A stretch of DNA of 64,000 nucleotides. Origin: Cyanophora paradoxa (Eukaryota > Glaucocystophyceae > Cyanophorales > Cyanophoraceae). Of this stretch, positions 1-11,510 are shown one piece after another. The notes beneath the pieces are model-generated. The model was not told the DNA's origin and searched no databases. It worked only from the letters and a program-made list of their open reading frames with translations. The stretch is from positions 1 through 64,000 of the forward strand of contig QPMI01000203.1 of the NCBI GenBank assembly GCA_004431415.1. The letters run 5' to 3'. The position numbers were made by a program, and so were the translations under genes. Position 1 is the stretch's first letter. Every line of letters begins with the position of its first letter.

Positions 1-2430
1 CTCCGCGAGCGCCGCCGCCCACTCCTCCAGCTCCCCGTCGAGAAGCGCTCCGCGAGCTGCCGGCGCCGGGCGGGGTCGGCGAGGGCGGGGCGGGGGGTCG
101 GGAGGGCGCACGCGCGTGGGCCGCCCTCGTTGAGGAAGCCGGGGGAAGGGGCGCCCGTGGAGGGCCCGGCGGGGGACCTCCAGCAGGCTCCGCCCCCGAC
201 CTCCCGGACGCGCACCTCCGCCCGAAGTGCCGCGACGCCGCCTCCGCCAGCCCGCCACCCGCCCCTCCAGCACCGCCGCCGCCTCCCCCGCCTCACGCAC
301 CGCCTCAGCCCCGGCCCGCCAGCGGCGCCAGCTCCCCTGCCCCGCGTCAGGCCGGAGCGCGGGGCGAGGGCGGAGAGGAGCGGGGCGGGACCGCCGCTGG
401 CGGCGGCGGCGACGTCGTAGGCGGCGCAAAGGGACTCGACGACCTGCGCGAGGCCCTGCGCCGCCCGTCAGCATGCCGCGGCGGGCGCGCGGGCCGGCCG
501 CACGGGGAGGCCGCCGGCGGGGTCCCCTCCAGGGCTGCCCGCAGGAGGCGGCCCATCCGCGTGGGCCGCAGCGGCTGCTCCGCCAGCGAACGAAGCGCCT
601 CCTGACCCGCGCGGCGCCCAGGCTCGAGAGCGAGGAGACGGGGGACCGGGGGGCGACGACCTCGAGGCGGGCGAAGCCGTCGACGGCGCGCACGAAGCCG
701 GCCGCCCCGCCCCGGCGGGTATGCGCCTGCGCCGGTCACGGGCGGGGCCGGGCGTGCAGGGCAGGGCGGGGCGGACGCGGGCGAGGAGGCGCTCGAGGTC
801 GGGGAGGGGCGGAGGGCGCGGAGGAGCGCCGCGCGGGCCTCGGCGGGGAGGCGCGCCAGGTCCTCCAGCGCGTCCAGACGCTCCCCGATCGCCTCGGGGC
901 GCACGAGCGGGTGCAGCAGCCAGCGGCGCAGCTCCCGGCGCCCCGGGCCAGTCGCGCAGCGGTCGAGGAAGGCGAGGAGGGAGGCGGCGCGGGGGCCGGC
1001 GGCGTCGCGGCCCTCGATGACCTCGAGGTTGGCGAGCGCGGGGGCGTCCAGCACCGCGTGCTCCGCCTCCCCGTCCGCCCCGTACCACTCCACCCGCTGC
1101 ACCGCCCGCAGCTGCGCTCGCGCCCCGTCGGCGCGGGGCGGGCGGACGGGTGGCGGGCGGGGCGCGCTGTTTCGCCGAGGAGGGCGTCGGAGAGGAAGAA
1201 GAGGAGGGCGGAGAGGGCGGCGGCGCCCGCCGCGCTCCGAGGGCCGCCTCGAGGACCTCGCCGGCCCGCCCGCGTGCTGCCCCCGCAGCGCCGCTGCCTC
1301 CGCGAGCGCCGCCGCTGTCTCGTGCGCGGCGGTGGCGAAGGCATCCGGGGGCAGGGCGACGATGCGCGGGGCGGCGAGGGAGCCGGCGAGGAGGCGGCGG
1401 GTGGCGAGGGCGGCGGGCCCGCGAGCGCGCTCGAGGACGACCTCGACGGGGCGGTGGCGGGCGAGGAGCGTCTGGAGGCGCGGCCGCTGCGGCGCGTCGG
1501 CGAAGGCCCCGACGAGGAGCTCCCCGCAGCGGCGTCCAGCAGGGCCACCCGAGCTCGGCCCCGGCGGCCCCCGCCCGCTCCGCCAGCACCAGCAGGATCG
1601 CTGCGCCCTGTCAGGGGCGGCGCGGGGGCGGGGCCGAGGCGGGGGGGCGGGGCGGGGGGGGGCGGGGCGGGGGGGGGGGGGGGGAGCGGGCCGGGCTGGT
1701 CGTCGGGGAGGAAGGGCGGGGCGAGGGCGGTGCCGCGGGAGAGGACCTCCTGGAGGCGGCGGCGCTGGATGCCGCCCTCCTCCGCCCCCGCCCTCGCCTC
1801 CAGCTCCACGTCCACACGCGCCACCCGGTACCCCCGCGCCACCAGCTGCGCCGCGAACTTCTCGAACGACGGGCCCGGCTGCCGCCCGCCTCACGCCTCG
1901 TCGCCGCCCCGCGGGGAGGCGGCGCGCGCACGACGCCGGCCATGGGCATGGCGCCGCTGGCGGTGAGCTTGAGGCCGAGCTCCCGCTGGCCCGTCACAGC
2001 GTCCACCCCGTACAGCTCTGCCGCCCCTCGCCGGCTTCCTGCGGCGCGGCGGCCAGCCGGCGCGCACCGTAAAACTTCCCCTTCTTGAAGAAGAGAACGG
2101 CGTCAAAGTAGTCACGCTTCACGCGCTGTCGCAGCCTCAGGCCCAGTCGGGCCGGCGGGGCGGGGCGGGGCGGGCCCAGTACTGGCGAGCCATGGGGCTC
2201 AAGCGGGCGAGCTCGCCCTCGGAGACGCGCAGCTTGCGCCCGTCGTACTCGGGGTCCTCGGGACGCCGCCCCTCCGCGTCCCGCGGCGGGTCCAGGAACG
2301 GCAGCCGCCCGAGCTCCGCCGCAGCAGCCGCCCCCGCCGCCTCCTCGTCGCCCCGCCCCGCACCCCTCTCCCCGCCCTCCAGCCGCGCCTGCCACCCGCG
2401 TCGGGGAAGGATGTGGCGCAGCGCGCGGGG
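1..2430 (-). CDS. MSH6: MSH6-type DNA mismatch repair protein, 5' part (3' end outside the window)
   Basis: Eukaryotic MutS homologue that pairs with MSH2 to recognise mismatches. Read leftwards, the exons give, in order: the N-terminal mismatch-binding block (a YDGRKLRV segment near 2235, FFKKGKFY near 2075-2095, GYRVARVD near 1820), the connector domain (LLVGAFAD near 1510), the lever start (LLFFLSDALLGE near 1180), and the MSH6-typical LDAPALANLEV followed by RCATGPGRRELRRWLLHPL near 900-1050. A clamp-like region continues to position 1. The ATPase domain lies off the left edge. The block after YDGRKL matches MSH6 better than MSH2 or MSH3. Introns are short, with donors such as GTGCGCG, GCCCGC and GCGCGC. 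Two single-G losses near 1520 and 1550 break the connector frame. The true start is unresolved; an acidic open frame continues to about 2898. Confidence 0.8.
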
Positions 2431-4226
2431 CCGGGGGCGGGCCCGCTTGGGGCGGGAGGGGGCGCCGCGGGCGGAGGGGGCCCGCCGGGAGCCCGAAGGG
2501 GCAGGGCCGCGAAAGGCGAAATCCTGCGGGGCGCGGAGGTCACCGGGGCGCCCGAGAGGGCGGAGGAGGCGCGGCTGGCACGTCGAAGAGGTCGCCGCGG
2601 AGGGCGCGGCCGCTGCCGCCCCCGTGCACCCGCCTCGCCGACGGCGGCCTCGTCAGCGTCCCGGGGCTCGCCTTTGGCGTCCGGCCCCAGCCCCGCGCCG
2701 GTGACCCCGGCTCCCGCTTCGTCGCGCTCTGCGTCTGCGGCGAGGGCGCGCGATCGGCGGTGTCGCGGGCGTGGCTGCACGCGGGCGACGCACCGGCTGC
2801 CAGCGGGAGCCCGACGCGGCGTGCGGAGTCGGGCAGACGGCGACTTTGGCGTCCTCTTCGTCATCCCAGATCCTGAGCGGGCCTTCTTCCTCCTGCACGA
2901 GAGCGCGATGTGCCTATACCGACGGCGGTGAGCATATGCATATACCGACGGCGGTGAGAAGCAGGCACCTCGGCCGCGGACTGGGCAGGCTTTGGTCGAT
3001 CCGTTCTCGAACCATGAAAGGATGCTATCTGCGTCTGAATGACCTCCTGCGACGACGCGGAACATCCGCCAGCGCCGGAATTTGATTCCGAGCGCAAGGA
3101 TTGCAATTGCGCGCTGTAGCCTGCAGAATCACCGCGCGCGAGCATCAGCGTTGCACTTGCGCTTGAATATGCGCCGACTACGCGTGCGTGGCGCTGAGGA
3201 ACGGCGGCGGAGGACTGCGAAGCACCGAAGCTCGACGCGGCGAGCACCGCCGGAGGCGGCGAGCGCCCGTCGCGTACGCGGGGCACGAATCCCCAGGAAT
3301 TCGACTTGCAAACGAGTGGCGAGGCCCTCGCCTACGTCCACCGTCGGGCGGGCGAGTTCTAGGATCTCGGGGCGGGCGCACCGAATTCGAAGCGGCTTGT
3401 GACGGGCCCACGAGGTTTCCAAAGTCGTCGTCGAGCTCGAAGGGTTCCTCCTCGGGATCCTCGTAGGCCATTTCGATGGCCTCGCGATCGAAAGAAAAGT
3501 TTGTTGCGTAACGGCCCTCGACAGCGGCTCCACTCTCCTCAGGACCCCTTCCATTCTTCAATTCCCCTCGGGCCCCCTTCACTGGCGTGATGCTGGCCTT
3601 TCTGACGCCGCCACCGGCGGCGCCTCCAACCAGGCTCGATGCACAGGCGGCGCCGATTGCGTCATTGCGAGCGCGCCAAGCCGACGAGCACGCACAGCGC
3701 GGACCCGTGACCCACGGCGACCGCTTCTTCCCGCTGCACAGGTGCGCGGAATCGTTCGGATCGTTTGAAGTAGTTGCAAGCGCCTCAGCGGGACGCGCAG
3801 CTCGCGAGGTGGCCGAGTTTCAACTGCGCTCCGCAGTAGATTCTTGTCAGCGGCCCTCCCCAACGCGGTCCGGCCCCAACCAGGATCTCTCTCAAGCACT
3901 TTGTAGCTCGAGTTTACGTGTTGCACAACACAGCGTCGCTGGCCGGACACGTTCAAGCGCAACGATCTCGATCGGGGCAGGAGCGTCGAGTGCATACGTG
4001 CGCGCGGTAGCAGCTAGCGCGTCCAGCGCAGGCATTCTGACGTTTGATCCCGCCAGTACCCTCGAGCGATCGCTTTGAGGCGTGGAATCCGGCGGAGTCG
4101 TCCAGACCGCTGCCTTTGCGGCCGACGATTGATCGCGGAGAGCCGGATGCGCTGCAGCGCTCGGAGAAGCGATCGGCGGCTCGGCAAAACGGTGCGCGAA
4201 GTGAACCGCGCATCAGCGGCGCCGTT
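2431..4226. other. Region between the divergent MSH6 and SNF2 genes
   Basis: This 1.8-kb interval should hold the 5' ends and promoters of the two divergent genes. GC content falls from extreme to moderate around 2930. A 20-bp-scale repeat containing CATATGCATATACC occurs at 2915-2955 (tatacCGACGGCGGTGAG twice). The only candidate coding stretch is the minus-strand frame listed separately. I see no RNA gene. Confidence 0.5.
3178..3700 (-). CDS. Hypothetical acidic protein, uncertain
   Basis: An open minus-strand frame of at least 130 codons ends at a TAG at 3178-3180. It contains a Gly/Ala-rich start (near 3640), then a segment reading ATNFSFDREAIEMAYED followed by PEEEPFELDDDFGNL, then an Arg/Pro-rich tail. 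The acidic middle looks more protein-like than shadow frames of GC-rich DNA. No start, splice pattern or family is clear. It could be an upstream exon of the MSH6 gene, which lies downstream on the same strand, or an independent small gene, or chance. Confidence 0.25.
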
Positions 4227-7200
4227 ATGCGCGCCGGTCACGCGCTGCCGGCAGGCATCGACGTGCGCAGGCGCGCGGCGGCGGGCGAGGAGAGCAACGA
4301 GGCGGCGGCCCCGAAGCGGCGCGGCAGACCAAAGAAGACGGCCGTCGAGGGTGAGGAAGCGCTCCCGCAGCCCGAGGCAGGCCCCGCGACCCCAGAGGCG
4401 CCGCGCCGCCGCGGCCGCCCCTCGAAGGCCGCCGCACCCCCCGCTGCTCCGGCCACTGCAGCCAGCTCCGCTGCGGCGGCGTGGGGCGAGGCGCCGGCGG
4501 GCGCAGAGGAGGGGGCGGCGAAGCGCAGGGGCCGGCCCCGCAAGCTCTCGTCGCCCGAGGTCCGCGACGCCCGCCGGCCCTCGCGCGGGGCCTCACCCGC
4601 GCTGCAGCCGGTGCCGCCGGAGCGCCCGCGGGAGGCGGCGAGGGCGGGGGTGTTCCCGCCGGGGCGGGGGAGGGCGGGGGAGCGGGGCCCCGGGGCCTCC
4701 CCGCGGGAGCTCTTCAACGAGTTCTTCACGCCCGCCGGCCGCCCCCCCGCCGCTCCGCCGGCCCCCGACTTCGTCACCCTGCCCGAGCACGACGACGACC
4801 ACATCCCCGCCCCGCCCCGCGCCCCGCCCCGCCCCTCCGCCCCTCCCCGGGCCCCTCCACGCGGCCCGCCCCCGCGCAGCCCCGCCGCCGCCACCCCCTC
4901 CGCGTTTCCCCGCTACGGCTCTCCGTCGGCGCCGCGCCCCTCGCCGCAGCCGTACGCCGCGCCCCAGCCGCACGCCCACGCGGCGGGCCAGGGCGGGCGG
5001 GGGTACCCCGGGGGTCGGGAGGTGGCGCGGGTGGCGCCGACGCAGGTGCAGTCGGGGCGGGCGCCGGCGCTGCACATCAGCGGCCCGCGCATCGAGGAGA
5101 GCACGCTGACGCTGGAGGGCGTGCGGGCGGCGTGCTCGCGGCCGGTCTTCGGGCGCGGCTCGCGGACCTTCTTCAAGCGGCTCGTCGCCGAGTACTCGGA
5201 GGAGCCCGCCGCGAGCACCGTCCGCGGCCGCGTCGTCGGCTCCGACCCCGCCTCGCCGCCCTACGAGGTGCGGGTGCGGCTCCCGGCGGAGCGGGGCGGG
5301 CGGCCGGAGTGCGAGTGCAGCTGCCCGTACGTGGAGGACGTGTGCAAGCACTCGGTGGCCCTCATGCTGCAGCACCTCGCGCTGCGGGACCGGCGGCTGC
5401 GGGACAAGCTGCAGGGGATCCGGGCGGAGGAGCAGGAGGCGCAGCGACTGGAGCGGGCGCAGGGGGGGCAGAGGGCGGGTGTGCGGGCGCTGGAGCCTCC
5501 GCGCCCCGGGGACTTCGACTTCGAGGCGGTGGGGGCGCTGCCGCGGCTGCACGTCGGCCTCCAGATCATCCCCCACCCGCTCGCCCTCCTCTTCGGCCTC
5601 GTCCCCAAGGAGGCCTTCGGCAAGGCCCGCCCCCGGCCCCCGCCCCGCCCCGCCCCGCCCTGCCCCGTCCGGGCCGGGCCGGGCTGGCATCCCAGCTCAT
5701 CCGCGCCGGCCTGCAGGCGTCCATCCTGAAGATCCCGGAGGCAGCCGCCGCTGCCATTCCCCCCGGCACCCCCGCTCGCGCGTGCGTGCCGCCGCGCAGC
5801 CGGGCGCGGCTGGGGCTGAGGGGCGGGCAGGCTGGTGGAGTACCTGCGGGGGCAGCCGTCGGCGATCGCGGGGAGCGCGGGGGGCCACCGGGTGCCGGCC
5901 GGCTTCGAGGGGGCGGCGCTGGACTTCGCCCGCCGCTGCTTCACCCTCCTCGAGCCCGCCTCGGGCGAGCCCTTCCGCTTCGCCCCCGACGCCGCGCCCC
6001 GCGCCCTCCTCCGCCTCCACGTCCGCCCGCCCCGCCCCGCCCCGCCGCGACGCGCGGCGCCCGACGCGGGGCGGGGGCGCAGGCGGAGGAGCAGGAGGAC
6101 GGGTCGGCGCTGCTCGTCTTCACCCCGTGGCTCCCCCGCCGCGAGCTCCACCCGGAGCTGCCCCCGGGCCCGGGCGGCGAGGAGCTCGAGGCGGTGCGGG
6201 GCGGGGCGGTCGTGCGGGGCGAGCCGGCGTGGGCCCTCGTCCCCGCCACGCGCACCTTCTACCGCTGCGACACGGACTGGCTGGCCGGGGCGCTGGGGCC
6301 GGCGGCGGGGCGCCTGCTCGCGCGCCTCGACGGCGGGGGGCGCTACCTCGTCAAGGCCGCCTCCATGCCGGCCTTCCTCACCCGCACCTGGCCCGCCCTC
6401 GCCGCCGCCACCCCGGCCCCAGAGTTCCTCCCCTTCCGCCCGGGGGCCCCGCCGCCGGCGACGCTGAACGCGGAGCCGAAGGGGGTGGTGCAGTTCGAGG
6501 AGTGGGAGCAGACGGGGGCGTACGCGGGGTCGCCCCCCTCGCTCGTCGCCCGCCTCGCCTTCCTCTACGGGGACACCCTCATCCCCTCCCAGCCCGCCCC
6601 CGACGAGCTCGCCCAGGCCGCCCGCTCCGCCCAGGCCGCCGCCTCCGCCGCCCACGCCGCTGGCAAGCGCTACGCCGGCCAGGCCGCCGCCCACGCCGCC
6701 GCCGCCGCCCCGGGCTCCCCCGGCGCCCATGCCGCCTCCGCCCCGCTCGGCTCGCCTGGCCCCGCCGCCGGCGCCGGGGCGGGGAAGGAGGGCGAGGAGG
6801 GGACGGAGTGGCAGCGGTTCACGCGGGAGGCGAGCGGGGGCAGCGTGTGGATCCGGCGGTACGCGTCGCGGGAGCTGGAGCTGCGGCGGCTGCTGCGCAA
6901 CCTGCGGCCGTACCGGATCTCGGGGGACCGCTTCTTCTTCGCGGAGGGGGAGGCGCTGCAGGCGATGCAGTTCCTGTACGGGATGCGGGAGCGCTTCGCG
7001 GAGGCGTGGCAGCTCGAGGGGAACGAGGCCCTCGCGCACTACCGCTTCGCCGAGGAGCCGCTGCGCGTCGAGGCCCACGTGCAGCTCGTCGAGGCCAACT
7101 TCGCCGTCCGCTTCCGCGCCGTCTCCTCCGCCGAGCCGGCCGGCGTGCCCCTCCGCACCCTCGGCGACCTCGCCGTCCGCGAGAACAGGCCCTTCTTCCG

Positions 7201-10057
7201 CAAGCGCGCCCCGCCGGGCCCTCCTCGCCCCCCCGCCCCCCTCACCGGCCCGCAGCGCCCAGACGGGCCTCTGGTCGCCCTTCTCCCCGCGCGCCGTCAC
7301 CGCCGTCTACTCCCTCTTCGGCACGGAGGTCAGCGAGGGTGCGCCGCCCCGCCGCCCCTCCCGGGCTGCGGCTCGGGCCGAGGCGGGGCAGTCGGGGACG
7401 AGACGGTGGCACCGGCGGCGCGGCGGGCGTACCAGCTGCCGGGGATTGTGGAGGCCCTCGAGGCGGCCGGCGTCCGCATGGCGCGCCCCGCCGCCGCGCG
7501 CGGGGGCCCGCGGGGCGGGTGACGCCGCGCAGGTGTACGACGAGGCGTCGCGGGAGTTCCTCGACCTGCTGCACGCCCGCCGCTCCCAGATCGAGGCCGA
7601 GGACGAGGCGCCCCCGGGGGGCCACCCACGCCTCCTCGCCCCGCTGCCCCCGATGCCCGAGGGCCTCACCTGCACCCTCCGCGAGTACCAGGCCCGCCCT
7701 CCCCCGCCCCCCGCGCCCCGCCCGCACCCCCGCGCGGGGCGGCGACGTGCGGAGCAGGCGCAAGGGGTCGGCTGGATCCGCTTCCTCGGGCGCTACGGCC
7801 TTGGCGGCGTCCTCGCCGACGACATGGGCCCGTCCCCGCCCGCCCCCCGCCCCACCCGCCGCGCCCGGGGCGAGGCGGGGGGCGGGCAGGGCTGGGGAAG
7901 ACGGTGCAGACGCTGGCGACACTGCTGGCGCACTACAGCGACTTCCCCGACTCGCCCCCCTCGCTCGTCGTCGTGCCGACCTCCGTCGTCTACAACTGGC
8001 AGCACGAGGCGGCGCGCTTCACGCCCTCGCTGCGCGTGGCAATCCTCGCGGGGCAGGAGCGGCACGCGGTGCTCGGCCACTTCCTCGAGGGGGCCGGGGC
8101 GCCGGTGGCGGCGGCGCCGGGGCCGGAGGCGGGGGCGGGGGCGGGGGACGTGGACGCCGTGCTGGCGGGCGAGGGCGGCCCCGAGGCCCCCGCGGAGGAG
8201 GACGACGCCGCCGACGCCTCCCTCGCCGACGGCCCGCCCGCCCCGTCCCGCCCCGCCCCGCACGCCCCGCCCCCTCACCGCCCCGCAGCCGCCTACGAGG
8301 AGGAGGAGGAGGGGGCCGGCCCGCAGCGCCGCCGGGGCCGCCGCGCGAAGCAGACGATCCTGCAGGGGCTCCTGGAGAGCGACTGGGCACGTCGCGGGCT
8401 GCGGCCGCAGGTGGGAGGGGGCGGGGGAGGGCGGGCGCGGGGCCGGCTCAGGGCCGGCGCAGGTCTACTTCACGACGTACGGCGTCGTCCGGCGCGACCT
8501 GCCCCGCCTCCGCCGCCACCTCTGGTCCCCCGCCCGCCCCCCCGCCCCCTGCCGGCCGGCGGGAGCGGGGCGCTGAGGGCGGGGGCAGGTCGTACGTGAT
8601 CCTGGACGAGGCGCAGGCGATCAAGAACCCGGACTCGGCGACGTCGACGGCGGTGAAGGGCCTGCGCTTCCTCCACGCCCTCGCCCTCTCGGGGACGCCC
8701 ATCGAGAACCGCCTCCTCGAGCTCTACTCCCTCTTCGACTTCCTCATGCCCGGCTTCCTCGGCTCCTCCCGCCGCGCCTTCCAGGACCAGTACGAGAAGC
8801 CCATCGTCCTCTACAACGACCCCCAGGCCCGCCCACCCCCGCCCCCGCCCTCCCCGCCACGGCCTGACGGGGCGGGGGCGGGCAGGTGCGGGGCCAGCTG
8901 CGGAAGCGGGTGCGGCCGTTCGTTCTGCGGCGGGTGAAGGAGGAGGTGGCAAAGGACCTGCCGCCCAAGACCGACATCGTCCTCCGCGTCGACCTCACCC
9001 CGCGCCAGCGCTACCTCTACGAGCAGGCCCGCCCCGCCCGCCCCGCCCCACGCCCCACCCGGCGAACGCGGGGCGTGCGGGCGCAGATGAGGGAGAAGAC
9101 GTGGGAGCAGCTGCGGGCGGTGATCCGGGCGAAGGGTTCCGTGCAGGCGGCGCAGGCGACGGTGCTGACCGCGCTCATGAAGCTGCGCCAGCTCTGCGAC
9201 GACCCCCGCCTCGTCGATCCCCACGGCCGCGTCCTTCCCAAGGCCCGCCCCCGCCCCCGCCCCCGCCCCCGCCCCTTACCCCCGCCGCCAGGCCATGCGC
9301 GCCGCCGCGCCGCCACTGCGCCCGGGCGGGGGCCGGGGCCGGGGCGGCGGGTGGCGGAGGAGGAGCCGGAGTGGGCGGCGGAGCTGCAGGCGGGGGCGGG
9401 CGAGGGGGTGCCCTACGCGGAGCGCGACAGCGGCAAGCTGCAGGCCCTCCTCGAGGCGCGTCGCCCAGTGCCAGCCGGGCGGCGCGGCGCGCGGCCGCCG
9501 CGGCTGAGCGGGGCGGCACGGGGGCGCAGCTGCTGGAGAGCGTGGTGGAGGAGGGCCACCGCGTGCTCATCTTCTCCCAGTTCGTGGGCATGCTGAAGCT
9601 GCTCGAGGCGGCGCTGAAGGAGCGGGGGTACGCGTACGAGTACATCGACGGGTCGGTGGCGGCGGGGGAGCGGCAGGAGCGCGTGCGGCGCTTCAACGGG
9701 GACGCGAGCATCCCCGTCTTCCTCATCTCCCTCAAGGCCGGCGGCACGGGCCTCAACCTCACCGGCGCCGACTACGTCGTCCACTACGACCCCTGGTGGA
9801 ACCCTGCCGTCGAGGCCCAGGCGACCGACCGGGCGCACCGCATCGGGCAGACGCGCCGCGTCTTCAACTACAAGCTCATCTCGCGCGGCACCATCGAGGA
9901 GAAGGTGCTCGAGCTGCAGCAGTCCAAGCGCTTCCTCGCCGACGACATCCTCGGGGGCGCCCTCTCGCGCGCCGGCTCGGGCGCCGCCGCCGCCCTCGAC
10001 GAGGCGACCGTCGTCAAGACCCTCACCGAGGACGACCTCGAGCGCCTCCTCTCCTGA
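4227..10057 (+). CDS. SNF2-family ATPase with three AT-hooks and a SWIM zinc finger
   Basis: A DNA-dependent ATPase of the Snf2 superfamily. From the ATG at 4227 the protein shows three AT-hooks ([24 protein letters not shown]) within about 110 residues, a Pro/Ala-rich stretch, and a SWIM zinc finger ([14 protein letters not shown], near 5310-5350). A long region resembling the bacterial SNF2-associated domain follows. The helicase core comes last: motif I DMGLGKT split by an intron at 7828, motif II DEAQ near 8605, SGTPIENRL near 8690, GGTGLNL near 9740, and DRAHRIGQ near 9830. It ends LERLLS-TGA. SWIM plus a HepA-like core is the layout common in bacterial SNF2 proteins. The AT-hooks suggest a eukaryotic chromatin adaptation. 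There are about 14 introns of 50-75 bp, most with GC donors. Start choice: first ATG in frame before the AT-hooks. Confidence 0.9.
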
Positions 10058-10419
10058 GCCCCGCCCCCGCCCCCCGGACGCCCCGCCCCTGCGCGGCTCT
10101 CGATCGGCGACATGCCCGTTCGATCCGACGGCCCTGCCAGCCATGCGGCCGAGCTCCTCCGCAAACGGCACTTCAGAATATGTTCTTCATTCAAAGACAT
10201 CATTCACTGATTTGCGACAGAACTCTTGCACTACTCTGTATCTAGAGCTAGACCTGCGATGGTCCACCGATCTGCATAACGACCTTCCAGCAGGCTAATG
10301 GTGTGGTCGGGGCTTGGAACTCTTTGCCTCGTTCATTTGGTTAACTAGAACTACCGCCGTAGTGCTCGTATACGGTCCTCCGATATCTATGGTGGGAGCT
10401 CGCCGCCCCGTCTAGGCTA

Positions 10420-10935
10420 TCAGTAGTCCTCCATCGCGGAGGGGGCATCGTCGCGTCTCCTCTTCGGGCCCCTGCAGAGACCGAGCCCCATGAGCGTAGG
10501 CCAGCAGAGAGAACGCGGGGCGCTGCGCACCCGTCCCACGACTCGGCTTTCCTCCGGTTGGGGGCGCTCGCCGCCGGCCGGTAGAAGAATGACGCCCCGG
10601 TCACCTGGCAGACGTACTCGCCGTTCGGCAGCAGTGTCTGAGCGGCCGTCAGCACGCGCGATAAGAGCGCGGGGCGAGCGCGAGCATTCACCTTGCAACC
10701 GCTGGCCACGTCGCACACGTGCACGGCTCCAGTAGCCACCTCGCGCCACACTGAGCGAGAGACCAGTCAGCCCTCGCTGCCAGGATCTGCGCGCTTGCAT
10801 CCGCGGACCGTTCCCGAAGACTTTTAAGTAGCCCGAGGGGGCATCGGCGAGAGACGAGCTGCTGCTCCCGCTGCACGAGCGGGAAAGCACGCTGCAAGTG
10901 CCAGCAACCGTCGGGTGGGCATTGCGCGCTTGCAT
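10420..10935 (-). pseudogene. Frameshifted copy of the 181-codon frame found in copy B
   Basis: The minus-strand frame begins with an ATG shared with the copy at 56580 (MQARN...HPTVAG). It keeps about 95 residues of colinear similarity, then diverges because copy A carries one extra C (CTGACGGCCGCTCAG versus CTGACGGCGCTCAG). Whether the partner frame is a real gene is doubtful, so this is at best a pseudogene of a doubtful gene. Confidence 0.3.
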
Positions 10936-11358
10936 CGCTGATCGGTCAGTGGAGCGAAAGCTAGCTAGGGCTTCGTGCGCCCGGGAACCGCCGCTCTTCG
11001 ATCTCCCCGATGTTGCGCTCGGCTGAGGCGAGACGAAGACTTTTCCGACCGAGGATCTCTGGTGCGCGACAGATGTCTTGTCACGTCGGGCGGGAACCGC
11101 GCCTGGGCCGCTTGCTTTGAGGCAAACGATCCTGGGGCCGTCGCTGAGTGCGAGAGGCTTTTCTGAGGGCTGGGGGCGTCGAGGGGAGCGAGCTGGGTCG
11201 AACTGCCGGGGTACCGAGTGCTGACAACCCGGGGTAGCACGGCAGCGCTAGCGCCGCAGCTCTGCAGGGGCAAGCGATCGTTCCTGTGCTCTGATTCGAG
11301 CGCCTTCAGGGGTCGCATCGTCCGCGTGACCGTGCTCGACGAGTTCTGGCATCATGGC

Positions 11359-11430
11359 ATGGCGGACGAGGAAGCCCGCCTAGCTGCATGGAGGAAGCAG
11401 CTAGCTAGAACAGGAGGAGGACGATGACAT
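11359..11430 (+). pseudogene. Broken first exon of a CCDC13-like gene
   Basis: The ATG at 11359 opens MADEEARLAAWRKQL, identical to the start of the gene at 56995. A 4-bp CTAG insertion (GCAGCTAGCTAGAAC instead of GCAGCTAGAAC) shifts the frame and leads to a stop after seven more codons. Nothing of the later exons follows, so this is a promoter-plus-exon fragment with no coding capacity. Confidence 0.85.
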
Positions 11431-11510
11431 GTTCGCGGACCGTCGGACCCCTCGCCTGGCTACGCCGCGGCCGCGGTGTATACGTACGCATCGATATCAG
11501 CGAGGATCCG

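Larger units (their letters stand above)
10397..11510. repeat. Segmental duplicate, copy A (partner at 56040-57110)
   Basis: About 1.1 kb that aligns along its length with the DNA immediately upstream of, and including, the first exon of the CCDC13-like gene. Both start at GAGCTCGCCGCCCCG and lose similarity after the codons for the first roughly 30 residues. The copies look about 90 percent alike by eye. Copy A differs by point changes and by short insertions: CTAG after GCAGCTAG, GCTA inside GCGCTAGCGC, CGTCGGA near 11445, and an expansion that creates GCGGCCGCGG. Copy A is the derived one, since its reading frames are the broken ones. Confidence 0.9.

Noticed and set aside
130-2100. Several plus-strand and minus-strand open frames of 100-580 codons over the MSH6 gene
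   Set aside because: They are Arg/Pro/Gly-rich shadows of GC-rich DNA. Only the frame pieces matching MSH6 show conserved order.
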